Below, piece after piece: positions 1 through 7,198 of a DNA stretch of 11,857 bases; position 1 is the first letter of the stretch, and each line of letters opens with the position of its first letter. The stretch covers positions 1 through 11,857 of the forward strand of contig WLIC01000005.1 in assembly GCA_009702405.1 (NCBI GenBank), in the 5' to 3' direction. A program made the translations under genes and the position numbers. Below the pieces are notes generated by a model. It had not been told where the DNA came from, did not search any database, and was given only the letters and a program-made list of their open reading frames with translations. The stretch comes from Actinomycetota bacterium. GTDB lineage: Bacteria; Actinomycetota; Actinomycetes; Actinomycetales; Microbacteriaceae.

Positions 1-1513
1 TACCAGCTAAAGATTCAAAGTTCTTAGCCTTAGCTAATTTGAGCTGTCTATTCACCGAAGCATCAACTATTGCTTTAGCAATAGAGTGCTCGCTACTGAA
101 CTCTGCGGCAGCAGCAAGGGCTAGTAACTTGTCGGCGTCTTTGATCTTGGAGTTAGTTGCAATACGAATAGTTGCAACTCCTCTGGATCCTCTAGTCAAA
201 GTTCCTGTCTTATCAAACAGGACAAAGTGTAGTTTGGCCGCCTGTTCAAACATTTGCCTATTGCGAATAAGCAAACCGGAGGAAGCTGCCTTAGCAGTTG
301 TAATTGCTGTTACTAAAGGAATAGCTAGACCTAAGGCATGAGGACAGGCGATAACTAAAACAGTTACCACTCGCTCTAAAACAAAGTTCACATCCTGTGT
401 TCCATTTACTAGCCAATAAACCAAAGTAAGAACAGCTGAACCCAATGCAACATAGAACAACCAACCAGCAGCCTTATCAGCCAAGCGTTGAGTCTTTGAT
501 TTAGATTTCTGAGCTTCATCAACCATTTTCACTATTTGGGAGAAGGCAGTATCAGCACCAGTTGCAGTTGCTTGAATAACCAATGAACCTGCTTTGAGAT
601 CTGAATCTAGCGAGTTCACTGTTCCAGCGAATACTGGTGAACCAGCCTCTTTCTCAACTAGAGCTGCTTCACCGGTAAGCATGGATTCGTTGACCTTAGC
701 AGAACCCGAAATCACAATTCCATCGATAGCAATTACAGATCCTGGTCTAACAACGATCTGGTCACCAGCTCTAATTCTGAAAACTGGCATGGTGACATAC
801 TTCTCACCTTTAAGAACTTCTGCGGTATCTGGCAGCATGCTCTGTAATGCACCTAAGGCATTTGATGCACTCATCACAGCAGACATCTCAATCCAGTGAC
901 CTACCAACATGATGGTGATAAGCGTTGCTAGTTCCCACCAGAAATCCATGTGACCGATAGGTGAACCAAAGAGTTCTGAAACGCTCAACGCAAAACTATA
1001 ACCAAAGGCGACTACCAGTGCCATGGCAATAAGCGCCATCATGCCTGGCTTCTTGTCCTTGAGCTCCTGCCAACCAGTAGTTAGGAAAATACGACCTGAG
1101 CTAAAGAACATAATCATCCCAAGCACAGCTGGAATGTAATTTGAAAATGGGAAAGAGATTGCTTGATAGCCCAACAACATCTGAACTGTGTGTGAGAAGT
1201 AAACAGTTGGAATAGTTAGTGCGGTAGCAAGAAATACCTGCTTTTTGAACATAGCGGGATCATGGTGAGAATGATCATGACCTTGATGACCCGAATGATC
1301 CCCATGGTTGTGACTTGCTGGATCTTGGTGCTCGCCACCGGTAGCACAGCAGTTATGGCCTTCTTGGGTTTCTCCGACTAAATGATGTTCCTGATTACAT
1401 TTACATTCATTAGGTGGGCAGTGACACTCCCCACCTGGGTTGTGATCGCAGACACAACGTGGATCTTTAGCCGAGTTGTGTGCTGTGCAGTCGTGGTCTT
1501 GCTTCTTTGCCAA
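1..1513 (-). CDS. copB: CopB-type heavy-metal (probably Cu) P1B-ATPase, C-terminus cut by window edge
   Basis: Membrane pump that exports a transition metal using ATP. The 504 codons present run from a His/Cys-rich extension (residues 1-87) through four membrane segments (about 92-112, 127-147, 158-178, 192-210), the actuator domain with TGEA at 280-283, two more helices (about 355-373 and 380-400) carrying the metal-site motif C390-P391-H392, and the phosphorylation motif DKTGT at D434. The sequence stops in the nucleotide domain just after H476. CPH, a GHWIEM segment after helix 4, a His-rich N-terminus and no HMA domain are known traits of the CopB (P1B-3) group, usually linked to Cu or Ag; the metal here is inferred. 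The TTG start at 1513 is chosen because GGAG lies 6 nt upstream; an in-frame GTG at 1540 lacks such a site. The usual HP motif reads H476-S477. The gene is divergent from the MBL-fold gene. Confidence 0.93.
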   Translation of the reverse strand, partial: MAKKQDHDCTAHNSAKDPRCVCDHNPGGECHCPPNECKCNQEHHLVGETQEGHNCCATGGEHQDPASHNHGDHSGHQGHDHSHHDPAMFKKQVFLATALTIPTVYFSHTVQMLLGYQAISFPFSNYIPAVLGMIMFFSSGRIFLTTGWQELKDKKPGMMALIAMALVVAFGYSFALSVSELFGSPIGHMDFWWELATLITIMLVGHWIEMSAVMSASNALGALQSMLPDTAEVLKGEKYVTMPVFRIRAGDQIVVRPGSVIAIDGIVISGSAKVNESMLTGEAALVEKEAGSPVFAGTVNSLDSDLKAGSLVIQATATGADTAFSQIVKMVDEAQKSKSKTQRLADKAAGWLFYVALGSAVLTLVYWLVNGTQDVNFVLERVVTVLVIACPHALGLAIPLVTAITTAKAASSGLLIRNRQMFEQAAKLHFVLFDKTGTLTRGSRGVATIRIATNSKIKDADKLLALAAAAEFSSEHSIAKAIVDASVNRQLKLAKAKNFESLAG

Positions 1514-1519
1514 TGTTTT

Positions 1520-1523
1520 CTCC
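1520..1523 (-). promoter_or_regulatory. Shine-Dalgarno that fixes the TTG start of the ATPase
   Basis: GGAG on the minus strand with a 6-nt gap to TTG at 1513-1511. It supports this rare start over the in-frame GTG at 1540, and places the whole His/Cys-rich segment inside the protein. Confidence 0.7.
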
Positions 1524-1557
1524 GTTAGATAACGCCTCACTAAGTTTGCCACGCCTG

Positions 1558-1569
1558 TATTCTCAAAGT
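1558..1569 (+). promoter_or_regulatory. Putative -10 element for a leaderless MBL-fold mRNA
   Basis: TATTCT (1558-1563) sits exactly 6 nt before the ATG at 1570, and there is no Shine-Dalgarno-like sequence in between. This is the layout expected when transcription starts on the first base of the start codon. No convincing -35 is seen 16-18 nt upstream, so this is a suggestion only. Confidence 0.35.
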
Positions 1570-2205
1570 ATGAAAATCACTAAGCAAGGCCATGCCTGTC
1601 TAATCTTTGAAGAAGCGGGTAAGAAGCTAGTTCTAGACCCAGGCTCATACTCAGAGCCTCAAGACTCCCTTACCGATGTGCTAGCTATTGTGATTACCCA
1701 TGCCCATGATGATCATTGCTTTGAGGCTCAGTTAGAGCGGTTGCTGGTCAATAACCCTGACCTTCAGATTTATGGCACACCTCAGGTCAAGACTCGCCTT
1801 GCTAAATACAGCGTAACTGCGGTTTACCACGGTGACCACTACCCAGTTGGTCCTTTCACCATTGAATTCTTTGGTGACCTCCATGCCGAAATACATAGAA
1901 GTATTCCAATCATTGAAAACCGTGGAGTGCTAATCAATGACAAGGTTTACTACCCAGGTGACTCATTTACCTTGCCTGATCGTCCAGTTGAACTACTAGC
2001 TGTTCCAACCAGCGCTCCGTGGCTCAAAGTTGGCGAGATTATAGATTTTGTTGAGGCAGTTGATCACAAGAGATCTATTGCCACACACAATGCCCTGCTA
2101 AGTGAATTTGGACACAACCTCAACAATGGTCGAGTCAGGGCAATCACTGAAGCAAAGGGTGGTCAATTCACCTATCTGCTCTCAGGTGAAAGCATCGAGA
2201 TCTAA
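1570..2205 (+). CDS. MBL-fold metal-dependent hydrolase (UlaG/YtkL-like, COG2220 type)
   Basis: A 211-residue cytosolic metallo-beta-lactamase-fold protein of unknown substrate. It covers the fold from the first strand (MKITKQGHACLIF) to the C-terminus. The metal motif HxHxDH is at H44, H46, D48, H49. Further likely ligands are H105 in the GDLHAEIH stretch, D131 in YYPGDS and H173 in ATHNALLSEFG. The ATG at 1570 is preferred over upstream in-frame codons (the frame is open from 1480) because homologues of this type begin with MKIT-like sequence, and an earlier start would overlap the divergent ATPase gene. No signal peptide is seen. It is convergent with the DUF1801 gene, and the last four bases carry both stop codons. 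Family members include lactonases, phosphodiesterases and nucleases, so a specific function is not claimed. Confidence 0.88.
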   Translation: MKITKQGHACLIFEEAGKKLVLDPGSYSEPQDSLTDVLAIVITHAHDDHCFEAQLERLLVNNPDLQIYGTPQVKTRLAKYSVTAVYHGDHYPVGPFTIEFFGDLHAEIHRSIPIIENRGVLINDKVYYPGDSFTLPDRPVELLAVPTSAPWLKVGEIIDFVEAVDHKRSIATHNALLSEFGHNLNNGRVRAITEAKGGQFTYLLSGESIEI

Positions 2206-2573
2206 CGAGCTCTTTCAGCTAACTGTTCTGTTTTAGCTTTGATCAAAAGCTTTAGGGTCTTATCTGTTACTTTCTCATCCCAGGCAAACCTGATTGCGGA
2301 CTTGTCCAGATCACCTTGAGTCAGCTCTTTAGCGATCTTGGTTCCAAGGCTGCCACTTAGTAAGTAAATGGAATAGAAGTTATTCCAAGCAGCAAAGGCT
2401 AGAAAATTCTGACCCTTCACTCTGATGGTGGGTAACTGATAACTGATGATAAGTTCTGGTTCTGCTTTAGCTAGTTTTACTAAACGCCCTCTGAGCTCTA
2501 AAAGAACCTTTGCCTTATCAGGCTCAATGAGCTCAAAGTAGAGCTCTGCTTCATCTCGTTCCAGTTTTCGCAT
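2202..2573 (-). CDS. DUF1801 / YdhG-like small protein
   Basis: A 123-residue soluble protein with no signal peptide or membrane segment. The sequence ISYQLPTIR at 43-51, followed by FAAWNNFYSIYLL at about 60-72, matches the pattern of the DUF1801 domain (YdhG/CyaY-like superfamily), in which a conserved SYxxPxxR segment precedes a hydrophobic strand containing an aromatic-Asn turn. The family has been linked to iron chaperoning in Bacillus, but the role of most members is unknown, so no function is assigned. The C-terminal third is Lys- and Glu-rich and probably helical. The ATG at 2573 has only a weak AGGGA-like site close upstream. The start lies 18 nt past the terminator that ends the gltX-tRNA transcript, so it probably has its own promoter. 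It converges on the MBL-fold gene with a 4-nt overlap. Confidence 0.75.
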   Translation of the reverse strand: MRKLERDEAELYFELIEPDKAKVLLELRGRLVKLAKAEPELIISYQLPTIRVKGQNFLAFAAWNNFYSIYLLSGSLGTKIAKELTQGDLDKSAIRFAWDEKVTDKTLKLLIKAKTEQLAERAR

Positions 2574-2591
2574 AATCCCTATTAAAGCAAA

Positions 2592-2617
2592 ACAGTCAGA
2601 CTAAAAAGTCTGACTGT
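2592..2617 (-). terminator. Rho-independent terminator after tRNA-Gln
   Basis: A perfect 11-bp stem (ACAGTCAGACT at 2592-2602 with AGTCTGACTGT at 2607-2617) closed by a 4-nt loop. Read on the minus strand it is followed by TTTTGCTTT. It lies 5 nt beyond the tRNA 3' end and before the DUF1801 start, so it most likely ends the leuB-ilvE-FAH-gltX-tRNA transcript. Confidence 0.85.
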
Positions 2618-2622
2618 CAAAG

Positions 2623-2694
2623 CTGGGGTACCAGGACTCGAACCTAGAACAAATGAACCAGAATCACTCGTGTTGCCAATTACACCATACCCCA
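2623..2694 (-). tRNA. tRNA-Gln, anticodon CUG
   Basis: A 72-nt cloverleaf folds by hand: acceptor TGGGGTA/TACCCCA (7 bp, with the U1-A72 pair typical of tRNA-Gln), D-arm GTGT/ACAC, anticodon stem AGTGA/TCATT (one G-U), loop TTCTGGT with anticodon CTG, a 4-nt variable region, T-arm CTAGG/CCTGG with loop TTCGAGT, and discriminator G73. The 3' CCA is not encoded. The anticodon CUG reads CAG codons. It lies 46 nt downstream of gltX on the same strand with no terminator between, so it is probably cut out of the gltX mRNA. In bacteria that lack GlnRS this tRNA is first charged with Glu and then amidated by GatCAB. Confidence 0.96.
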
Positions 2695-2703
2695 AGGGTT
2701 GTT

Positions 2704-2722
2704 GCCGAGCTTTTGGCTCGAC
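2704..2722 (-). other. Short hairpin between gltX and tRNA-Gln
   Basis: A 7-bp stem (GTCGAGC/GCTCGGC in RNA sense, one G-U) with a 5-nt loop CAAAA. No T-run follows, so it is not a standard terminator. It may mark the 3' end of gltX mRNA or assist processing of the tRNA 5' side; this is inference from position. Confidence 0.4.
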
Positions 2723-2740
2723 TCCCCATTCTACCTATGA

Positions 2741-4249
2741 CTATAAAGAGCGAGCAAACAGGCTAAGACGCTCTAGGGTTTCAGCCTTACCTAGTATCTG
2801 CATGGATTCAAATAATGGTGGTGAAATACGCTTACCTGAGATAGCTGTTCTTAGCGGTCCAAAGGCATTTCTAGGCTTCTGAGCCATCTCTTCAATTAGT
2901 TTCTGATTCAAGATTTCTTGGATCTTCGCTGTCTCGAATACTTCAAGGTTCTCTAAAACAGCAATAGCTGCCTCAGTTATTTCCTTGCTGTTTTCAGGTA
3001 ATCCTGTCTTGGCATCTTCCTCAACAACGATCTGATCTGCAGAGACGAACAAGAACGAGAGCATGGGGACAGCTTCACTCAGGACAACGATGCGCTCCTG
3101 AATCAATGGCGCTGCCTCAGTCAAAATAGCTAACTCGTTATCAGTAACAGTTGCTCCGATAACTCCAGCACTCTGCAGGTAAGGAATGATTCGCTTAGTG
3201 AAATCTTCCAAAGAAAGCAGTCTTAGATGACTTGCATTGATGGAATCTGCCTTCTTCTGATCAAAGCGTGCAGGGTTAGGGTTCACGTCTCTAACATCGA
3301 ATGCCTTGACCATTTCATCCAGGCTAAAGACATCTCTGTCGGCACTGATGCTCCAACCGAGCAGAGCCAGATAGTTCAATAAACCTTCTGGAATGAAACC
3401 ACGGTCTCTGTGATGAAACAGGTTTGATTCAGGATCACGCTTCGAAAGCTTCTTATTACCTTCACCCATAACAAAAGGAAGGTGACCAAACTGTGGGATG
3501 AATTTTGTAATACCAGCTTCAAACATCGCGTTATAAAGTGCAATCTGTCTTGGAGTTGAAGACAACAAGTCTTCACCTCTAAGAACATGGGTAACTCCCA
3601 TAAGAGCATCATCAACTGGGTTCACAAGAGTGTATAGCGGTTGCCCGTTAGGTCTCACCACAACAAAGTCAGGGAAAGATCCAGCAGGGAAAGTAATCTC
3701 TCCTCTAACTAGGTCATTAAAAGTAATGTCAACATCTGGAACACGAAGACGAAGTGCTGGTGTCCTGCCTTCTGCTTTGTAAGCAGCCTTAGCTTCTTCA
3801 GATAGTTCTCGCTCTGAGTTGTCATAACCTAGCTGAACAGCTCTACCGTTAGCTTTGTTGCGCTCATCTATTTCTTCGCCAGTTAGGAAGCTTTCATAAA
3901 TATGCCCTGAAGCTTTTAGCTTCTGGATGACATCAAGATAAATATCGGTTCGTTCTGACTGACGGTAAGGCTCGTTAGGTCCGCCAACACCAACACCTTC
4001 ATCCCAGTTCAATCCCAACCACTTAAGACCATCAAGAATCATCTCAAATGATTCTTCGCTATCTCTTTCAGCATCGGTGTCTTCAATACGGAACACAAAG
4101 GTTCCACCGGTGTGACGAGCATAAGCCCAGTTGAACAGAGCAGTTCTAACTAGGCCTACGTGCGGAGTTCCAGTGGGGGAAGGGCAGAAACGGACTCTGA
4201 CGTCAGATCCAGTAGCTGTTGAGAAAGGTGCAGTAATTAGGTTTGACAT
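2741..4249 (-). CDS. gltX: Glutamyl-tRNA synthetase (class I)
   Basis: Attaches glutamate to tRNA in the cytosol. The 502 residues fit the bacterial GluRS length. The Rossmann catalytic domain starts at about residue 17. The HIGH signature reads H30-V-G-L33 within [23 protein letters not shown] follows, the tRNA/Glu-binding stretch contains [25 protein letters not shown], and the KMSKS loop is K267-L-S-K-R271. The rest is the helical anticodon-binding part. The HVGL and KLSKR forms are normal variants. ATG at 4249 lies 12 nt after the FAH stop with only a weak AGG-type site, which suggests coupling to upstream translation. tRNA-Gln follows directly. Actinobacterial GluRS is usually non-discriminating (also makes Glu-tRNA-Gln); that this one does so is inferred from lineage and context, not read from the sequence. 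Confidence 0.98.
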   Translation of the reverse strand: MSNLITAPFSTATGSDVRVRFCPSPTGTPHVGLVRTALFNWAYARHTGGTFVFRIEDTDAERDSEESFEMILDGLKWLGLNWDEGVGVGGPNEPYRQSERTDIYLDVIQKLKASGHIYESFLTGEEIDERNKANGRAVQLGYDNSERELSEEAKAAYKAEGRTPALRLRVPDVDITFNDLVRGEITFPAGSFPDFVVVRPNGQPLYTLVNPVDDALMGVTHVLRGEDLLSSTPRQIALYNAMFEAGITKFIPQFGHLPFVMGEGNKKLSKRDPESNLFHHRDRGFIPEGLLNYLALLGWSISADRDVFSLDEMVKAFDVRDVNPNPARFDQKKADSINASHLRLLSLEDFTKRIIPYLQSAGVIGATVTDNELAILTEAAPLIQERIVVLSEAVPMLSFLFVSADQIVVEEDAKTGLPENSKEITEAAIAVLENLEVFETAKIQEILNQKLIEEMAQKPRNAFGPLRTAISGKRISPPLFESMQILGKAETLERLSLFARSL

Positions 4250-4261
4250 AACCTAACCAGT

Positions 4262-5020
4262 CTAAGCGACAGGGTTAGTTAGAGTCCCGATGCCCTCAAT
4301 GGTTATCTCAACTGATTGACCTGACTCAATCTGACCTATACCTGCTGGAGTTCCAGTGAGGATTACATCACCTGGTAATAGGGTCATCGCTTGAGAGACA
4401 TGCTGAATAATTTTTGGAACTTTGTGAATCAGCAGATCAATAGAAGCGTGCTGTCTAACTTCACCATCAACTCTGGTTTCAAGTATTTGACCATCAACCA
4501 CAAACTCGGTTTCAACCCAAGGTCCTAGTGGACAGAAGGTATCAAAGCTTTTAGCTCTAGTCCACTGAACATCTTTGTTTTGAATATCTCTTGCTGTCAC
4601 ATCGTTGGCGATAGTGAAACCCCAGACATAATCCAAAGCTTTATCTTCTGTTACATCTTTAGCCAATTGACCGATGACAATAGCTAATTCACCTTCATGG
4701 TCAACACGCTCAGAAATCTTAGGCAGAACAATCTGCTCCCCTGGGCCAATAACAGTTGTTAGTGGCTTTAGGAAGATAAGCGGTTCAGGTGGTAACTCGC
4801 CGCCCATTTCAGCTGCATGATCTGCATAGTTCTTACCAATACAGATGATCTTGCTAGTTGGTAATATTGGGGGTAGTAATTGAACATCCTTTAGGGGAAC
4901 TCGCTCCCCTGTTGTTTCATAGCCTTGGAATATTGGATGACCTCTAAAAACAACAATCTCAGGGCCATCAACTAAACCCCATGAAACCTGGTCGCGAACT
5001 AGGAACTTAGCAATTCTCAT
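4262..5020 (-). CDS. Fumarylacetoacetate hydrolase (FAH) family enzyme
   Basis: A 252-residue soluble enzyme of the FAH superfamily, which hydrolyses, decarboxylates or isomerises beta-diketo or acylpyruvate-type acids with a divalent metal. Family signatures visible are GKNYADHAAEMG at 62-73, the metal ligands E109 and E111 in DHEGELAIVIG, D140 in NDVTARDIQ, K157 in RAKSFDTF, and near the C-terminus LLPGDVILTGTPAGIG. The N-terminal sequence (MRIAKFLVRDQVSWGLVDG) is the short lead-in domain of the FAHD1-like group. The ATG overlaps the ilvE stop by one base (TAATG), so translation is probably coupled, and gltX begins 12 nt downstream. The substrate is not predictable: acylpyruvase, oxaloacetate decarboxylase and HHDD isomerase are all possible. 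Its place beside leuB and ilvE suggests clearing a reactive 2-oxo acid by-product. Confidence 0.92.
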   Translation of the reverse strand: MRIAKFLVRDQVSWGLVDGPEIVVFRGHPIFQGYETTGERVPLKDVQLLPPILPTSKIICIGKNYADHAAEMGGELPPEPLIFLKPLTTVIGPGEQIVLPKISERVDHEGELAIVIGQLAKDVTEDKALDYVWGFTIANDVTARDIQNKDVQWTRAKSFDTFCPLGPWVETEFVVDGQILETRVDGEVRQHASIDLLIHKVPKIIQHVSQAMTLLPGDVILTGTPAGIGQIESGQSVEITIEGIGTLTNPVA

Positions 5021-6102
5021 TAGCTAAGTTTTACTAACCAGTTGTGACGATCTGGAACTAATCCGTATTGAATACCGGTTAGTTCTGCACGAAGTGAAGA
5101 AGTAAGTTCACCTGGTTGCGGATCAGCTGGACCAATAGTTTCAACTCTTGATTTGAACTGACCAACAGGAGTAATAACAGCAGCCGTCCCACAGGCAAAT
5201 GCTTCAGTTATTTCACCTGAGTTATAGCCTTTACGAACCTCATCCAGAGTTACTGCTCTCTCCTCAACAGCAATGCCTCTGTCTTTGAGTAACTGAATGA
5301 TGGAGTCTCTAGTAATTCCTCGAAGAATAGTTCCATCCAAAGAAGGAGTAACGACATGGCCGTCTTTGTATACGAAGAAAACGTTCATGCCACCTAGTTC
5401 TTCGATGTATGTGTGTGATTCAGCATCTAGGAAGAGAACCTGAGAACAACCATTCTCATAACCTTCGTTTTGGGAGATCAGGCTAGCTGCATAGTTACCG
5501 CCAGTCTTAGCCTCACCGGTTCCATACTTACCAGCTCTAGCTGAATCCAATGCAATCCAAATAGACACAGGCTTGAGTCCACCTGTGAAGTAAGGACCAA
5601 CAGGAGATGCAATAACTCGATACTCAGCCCGGTGAGCTGCACGAACACCTAGGAAGTTCTCTGCTGCTATTTCAAAAGGACGGAAATACAAAGTCTTTTC
5701 ATTTACAGGCTGGGGAACCCAAGCCGCATCAACTGAGATAAGCGCTCTAAGGCTCTCAACAAAAACATCAACAGGTAATTCAGGAAGTGCCATACGCTTT
5801 GCTGATTTTTGTAGTCTTGCACCGTTGGCTGTTGGTCTAAAGGTATGAATAGAACCATCTTGGTGACGGTAAGCCTTGATGCCTTCAAAAACTTCTTGAC
5901 CGTAATGCAGAACAGCGCTTGAAGGATCCATCAACATCGGACCATATGGTTCGACTCTGGCATTCTGCCAACCGTCTTCTTTAGTCCACTCAATGATTAC
6001 CTGGTGGTCTGTGAAGTTCACTCCAAAGGCAGGGTTTTCAAGTAATGCTTCACGTTCTGCATCAGGCATTGGGTGATCAGATTTGATGATCTTGAATTCC
6101 AT
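5020..6102 (-). CDS. ilvE: Branched-chain amino acid aminotransferase (class IV PLP)
   Basis: Transfers the amino group between glutamate and the keto acids of leucine, isoleucine and valine, the last step of their synthesis. The 360-residue length fits the longer BCAT type. The fold-type IV signatures are present: HYGQEVFEGIKAYR at 66-79, FRPTANGARL at 88-97, the PLP lysine K199 in GEAKTGGNYAASL, EELGGMNVFFV in the cofactor-binding region, and LDGTILRGITRDSI further on. The start ATG at 6102 has AAGGA about 8 nt upstream and lies 10 nt after the leuB stop; the downstream FAH gene starts inside its stop codon. These spacings put it in one operon with leuB, the FAH gene and gltX. Confidence 0.98.
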   Translation of the reverse strand: MEFKIIKSDHPMPDAEREALLENPAFGVNFTDHQVIIEWTKEDGWQNARVEPYGPMLMDPSSAVLHYGQEVFEGIKAYRHQDGSIHTFRPTANGARLQKSAKRMALPELPVDVFVESLRALISVDAAWVPQPVNEKTLYFRPFEIAAENFLGVRAAHRAEYRVIASPVGPYFTGGLKPVSIWIALDSARAGKYGTGEAKTGGNYAASLISQNEGYENGCSQVLFLDAESHTYIEELGGMNVFFVYKDGHVVTPSLDGTILRGITRDSIIQLLKDRGIAVEERAVTLDEVRKGYNSGEITEAFACGTAAVITPVGQFKSRVETIGPADPQPGELTSSLRAELTGIQYGLVPDRHNWLVKLS

Positions 6103-6112
6103 GAGCTAATCC

Positions 6113-7150
6113 TTAGAGTTGAGCGAAAATACTTTGAGCTATTTCAGTTGTGGTTCGTTTAGCATCCCCACGAGCTGCTAAATCAGCTGCAACTGCTCTT
6201 TCGATTCTTGCTGCAGCAACGGGGTTACCTAGGTGATCTAGCAACATGGCCGCAGAAAGAATCGCGGCTGTTGGATCAGCAATACCTTTACCAGCAATAT
6301 CTGGAGCAGAGCCATGCACTGGTTCAAACATTGAAGGAAATAGTCCAGTTGGGTTGATATTTCCAGAGGCCGCGATACCAATGCCACCACCGATAGCAGC
6401 AGCTAGATCAGTCAAGATATCGCCAAAGAGGTTATCTGTGACAATGACATCAAATCTTTCAGGATCAGTAACCATGTATATGGTTGCTGCATCAATGTGT
6501 TGATACTCCACAGTTACAGCAGGAAACTCTTTGCTTACTTCATCAACAGTTCTTTGCCATAGTGAACCAGCATTTACTAGAACATTGTGTTTGTGAACCA
6601 GAGTGACCTTCTTACGGTCACGGTTAGCTGCTAATTCAAATGCGTATCTAACTGTTCTTTCAACGCCAAATCTTGTGTTCACTGAAGTTTCATTAGCAAC
6701 TTCATGTTCGGTACCAACACGGATTGAACCACCGTTACCAACGTATGCACCTTCTGTGCCTTCACGAACAACAACAAAGTTAACTTCACCTGGGTGAGCC
6801 AAAGGGCTTATAACTCCTGGGTATAGCTTGGTTGGACGAAGGTTGATGTAATGGTCAAAACTAAAACGTAGTTTTAGCAGTAGTCCACGCTCTAAGACAC
6901 CTGAAGGAACTTTAGGGTCACCAATAGCTCCAAGCAAAATGGCATCATGCGATTTCAAAGAATCCAAGTCAGCTTCGGTCAAGATCTCACCGGTAGCAAG
7001 GTATCTTCTAGCACCTAGGTCATATTCCTTGGTGACGTATTCAACTCCAGAGCCACGGGTAGCCAGGCTCATGGCCTCAAGGGCAATAGCTGTTACTTCT
7101 GGGCCAATGCCATCGCCACCGATGACGCCTATGTTGATTTGCTTAGACAC
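6113..7150 (-). CDS. leuB: 3-isopropylmalate dehydrogenase
   Basis: Oxidatively decarboxylates 3-isopropylmalate to the leucine precursor 2-oxoisocaproate with NAD+. The 345 residues fit the family. Visible features are the N-terminal [13 protein letters not shown] nucleotide-fold start, the substrate-binding arginine region [29 protein letters not shown], the lysine helix [10 protein letters not shown], and the signature beginning D239-N-L-F-G-D244 with D248 as the next Mg ligand and [15 protein letters not shown] after it. [15 protein letters not shown] completes the NAD site. The start is GTG at 7150 with an AAAGAG-like site 6 nt upstream. The 48-bp gap to the preceding methyltransferase gene holds AT-rich sequence (TAAAGTTAGATAAAC in minus sense) that could carry a -10, but no good -35 is seen. 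It is the probable first gene of the leuB-ilvE-FAH-gltX-tRNA unit. Confidence 0.98.
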   Translation of the reverse strand: MSKQINIGVIGGDGIGPEVTAIALEAMSLATRGSGVEYVTKEYDLGARRYLATGEILTEADLDSLKSHDAILLGAIGDPKVPSGVLERGLLLKLRFSFDHYINLRPTKLYPGVISPLAHPGEVNFVVVREGTEGAYVGNGGSIRVGTEHEVANETSVNTRFGVERTVRYAFELAANRDRKKVTLVHKHNVLVNAGSLWQRTVDEVSKEFPAVTVEYQHIDAATIYMVTDPERFDVIVTDNLFGDILTDLAAAIGGGIGIAASGNINPTGLFPSMFEPVHGSAPDIAGKGIADPTAAILSAAMLLDHLGNPVAAARIERAVAADLAARGDAKRTTTEIAQSIFAQL

Positions 7151-7198
7151 TAAAGACTCTTTCGAACTCGTTTATCTAACTTTACCGAGAGTGGAGAA

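Noticed and set aside
39..899. Plus-strand open frames at 39-341 and 594-899
   Set aside because: They lie wholly opposite the ATPase coding sequence, have no domain pattern and are explained by the reverse-strand gene.
1262..1330. Repetitive ATG-ATC/ATGATC-like DNA as a repeat array or regulator site
   Set aside because: It is explained by repeated His, Asp and Gly codons of the ATPase extension read on the minus strand.
1480..1569. Extended N-terminus of the MBL-fold protein
   Set aside because: The frame is open upstream, but it overlaps the start of the divergent ATPase gene, and the domain begins exactly at the ATG at 1570.
2592..2620. TTGACA on the minus strand (2620-2615) as a -35 for the DUF1801 gene
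   Set aside because: The hexamer lies at the base of the terminator stem, and no acceptable -10 is found 16-18 nt downstream; it arises from the repeat arm.
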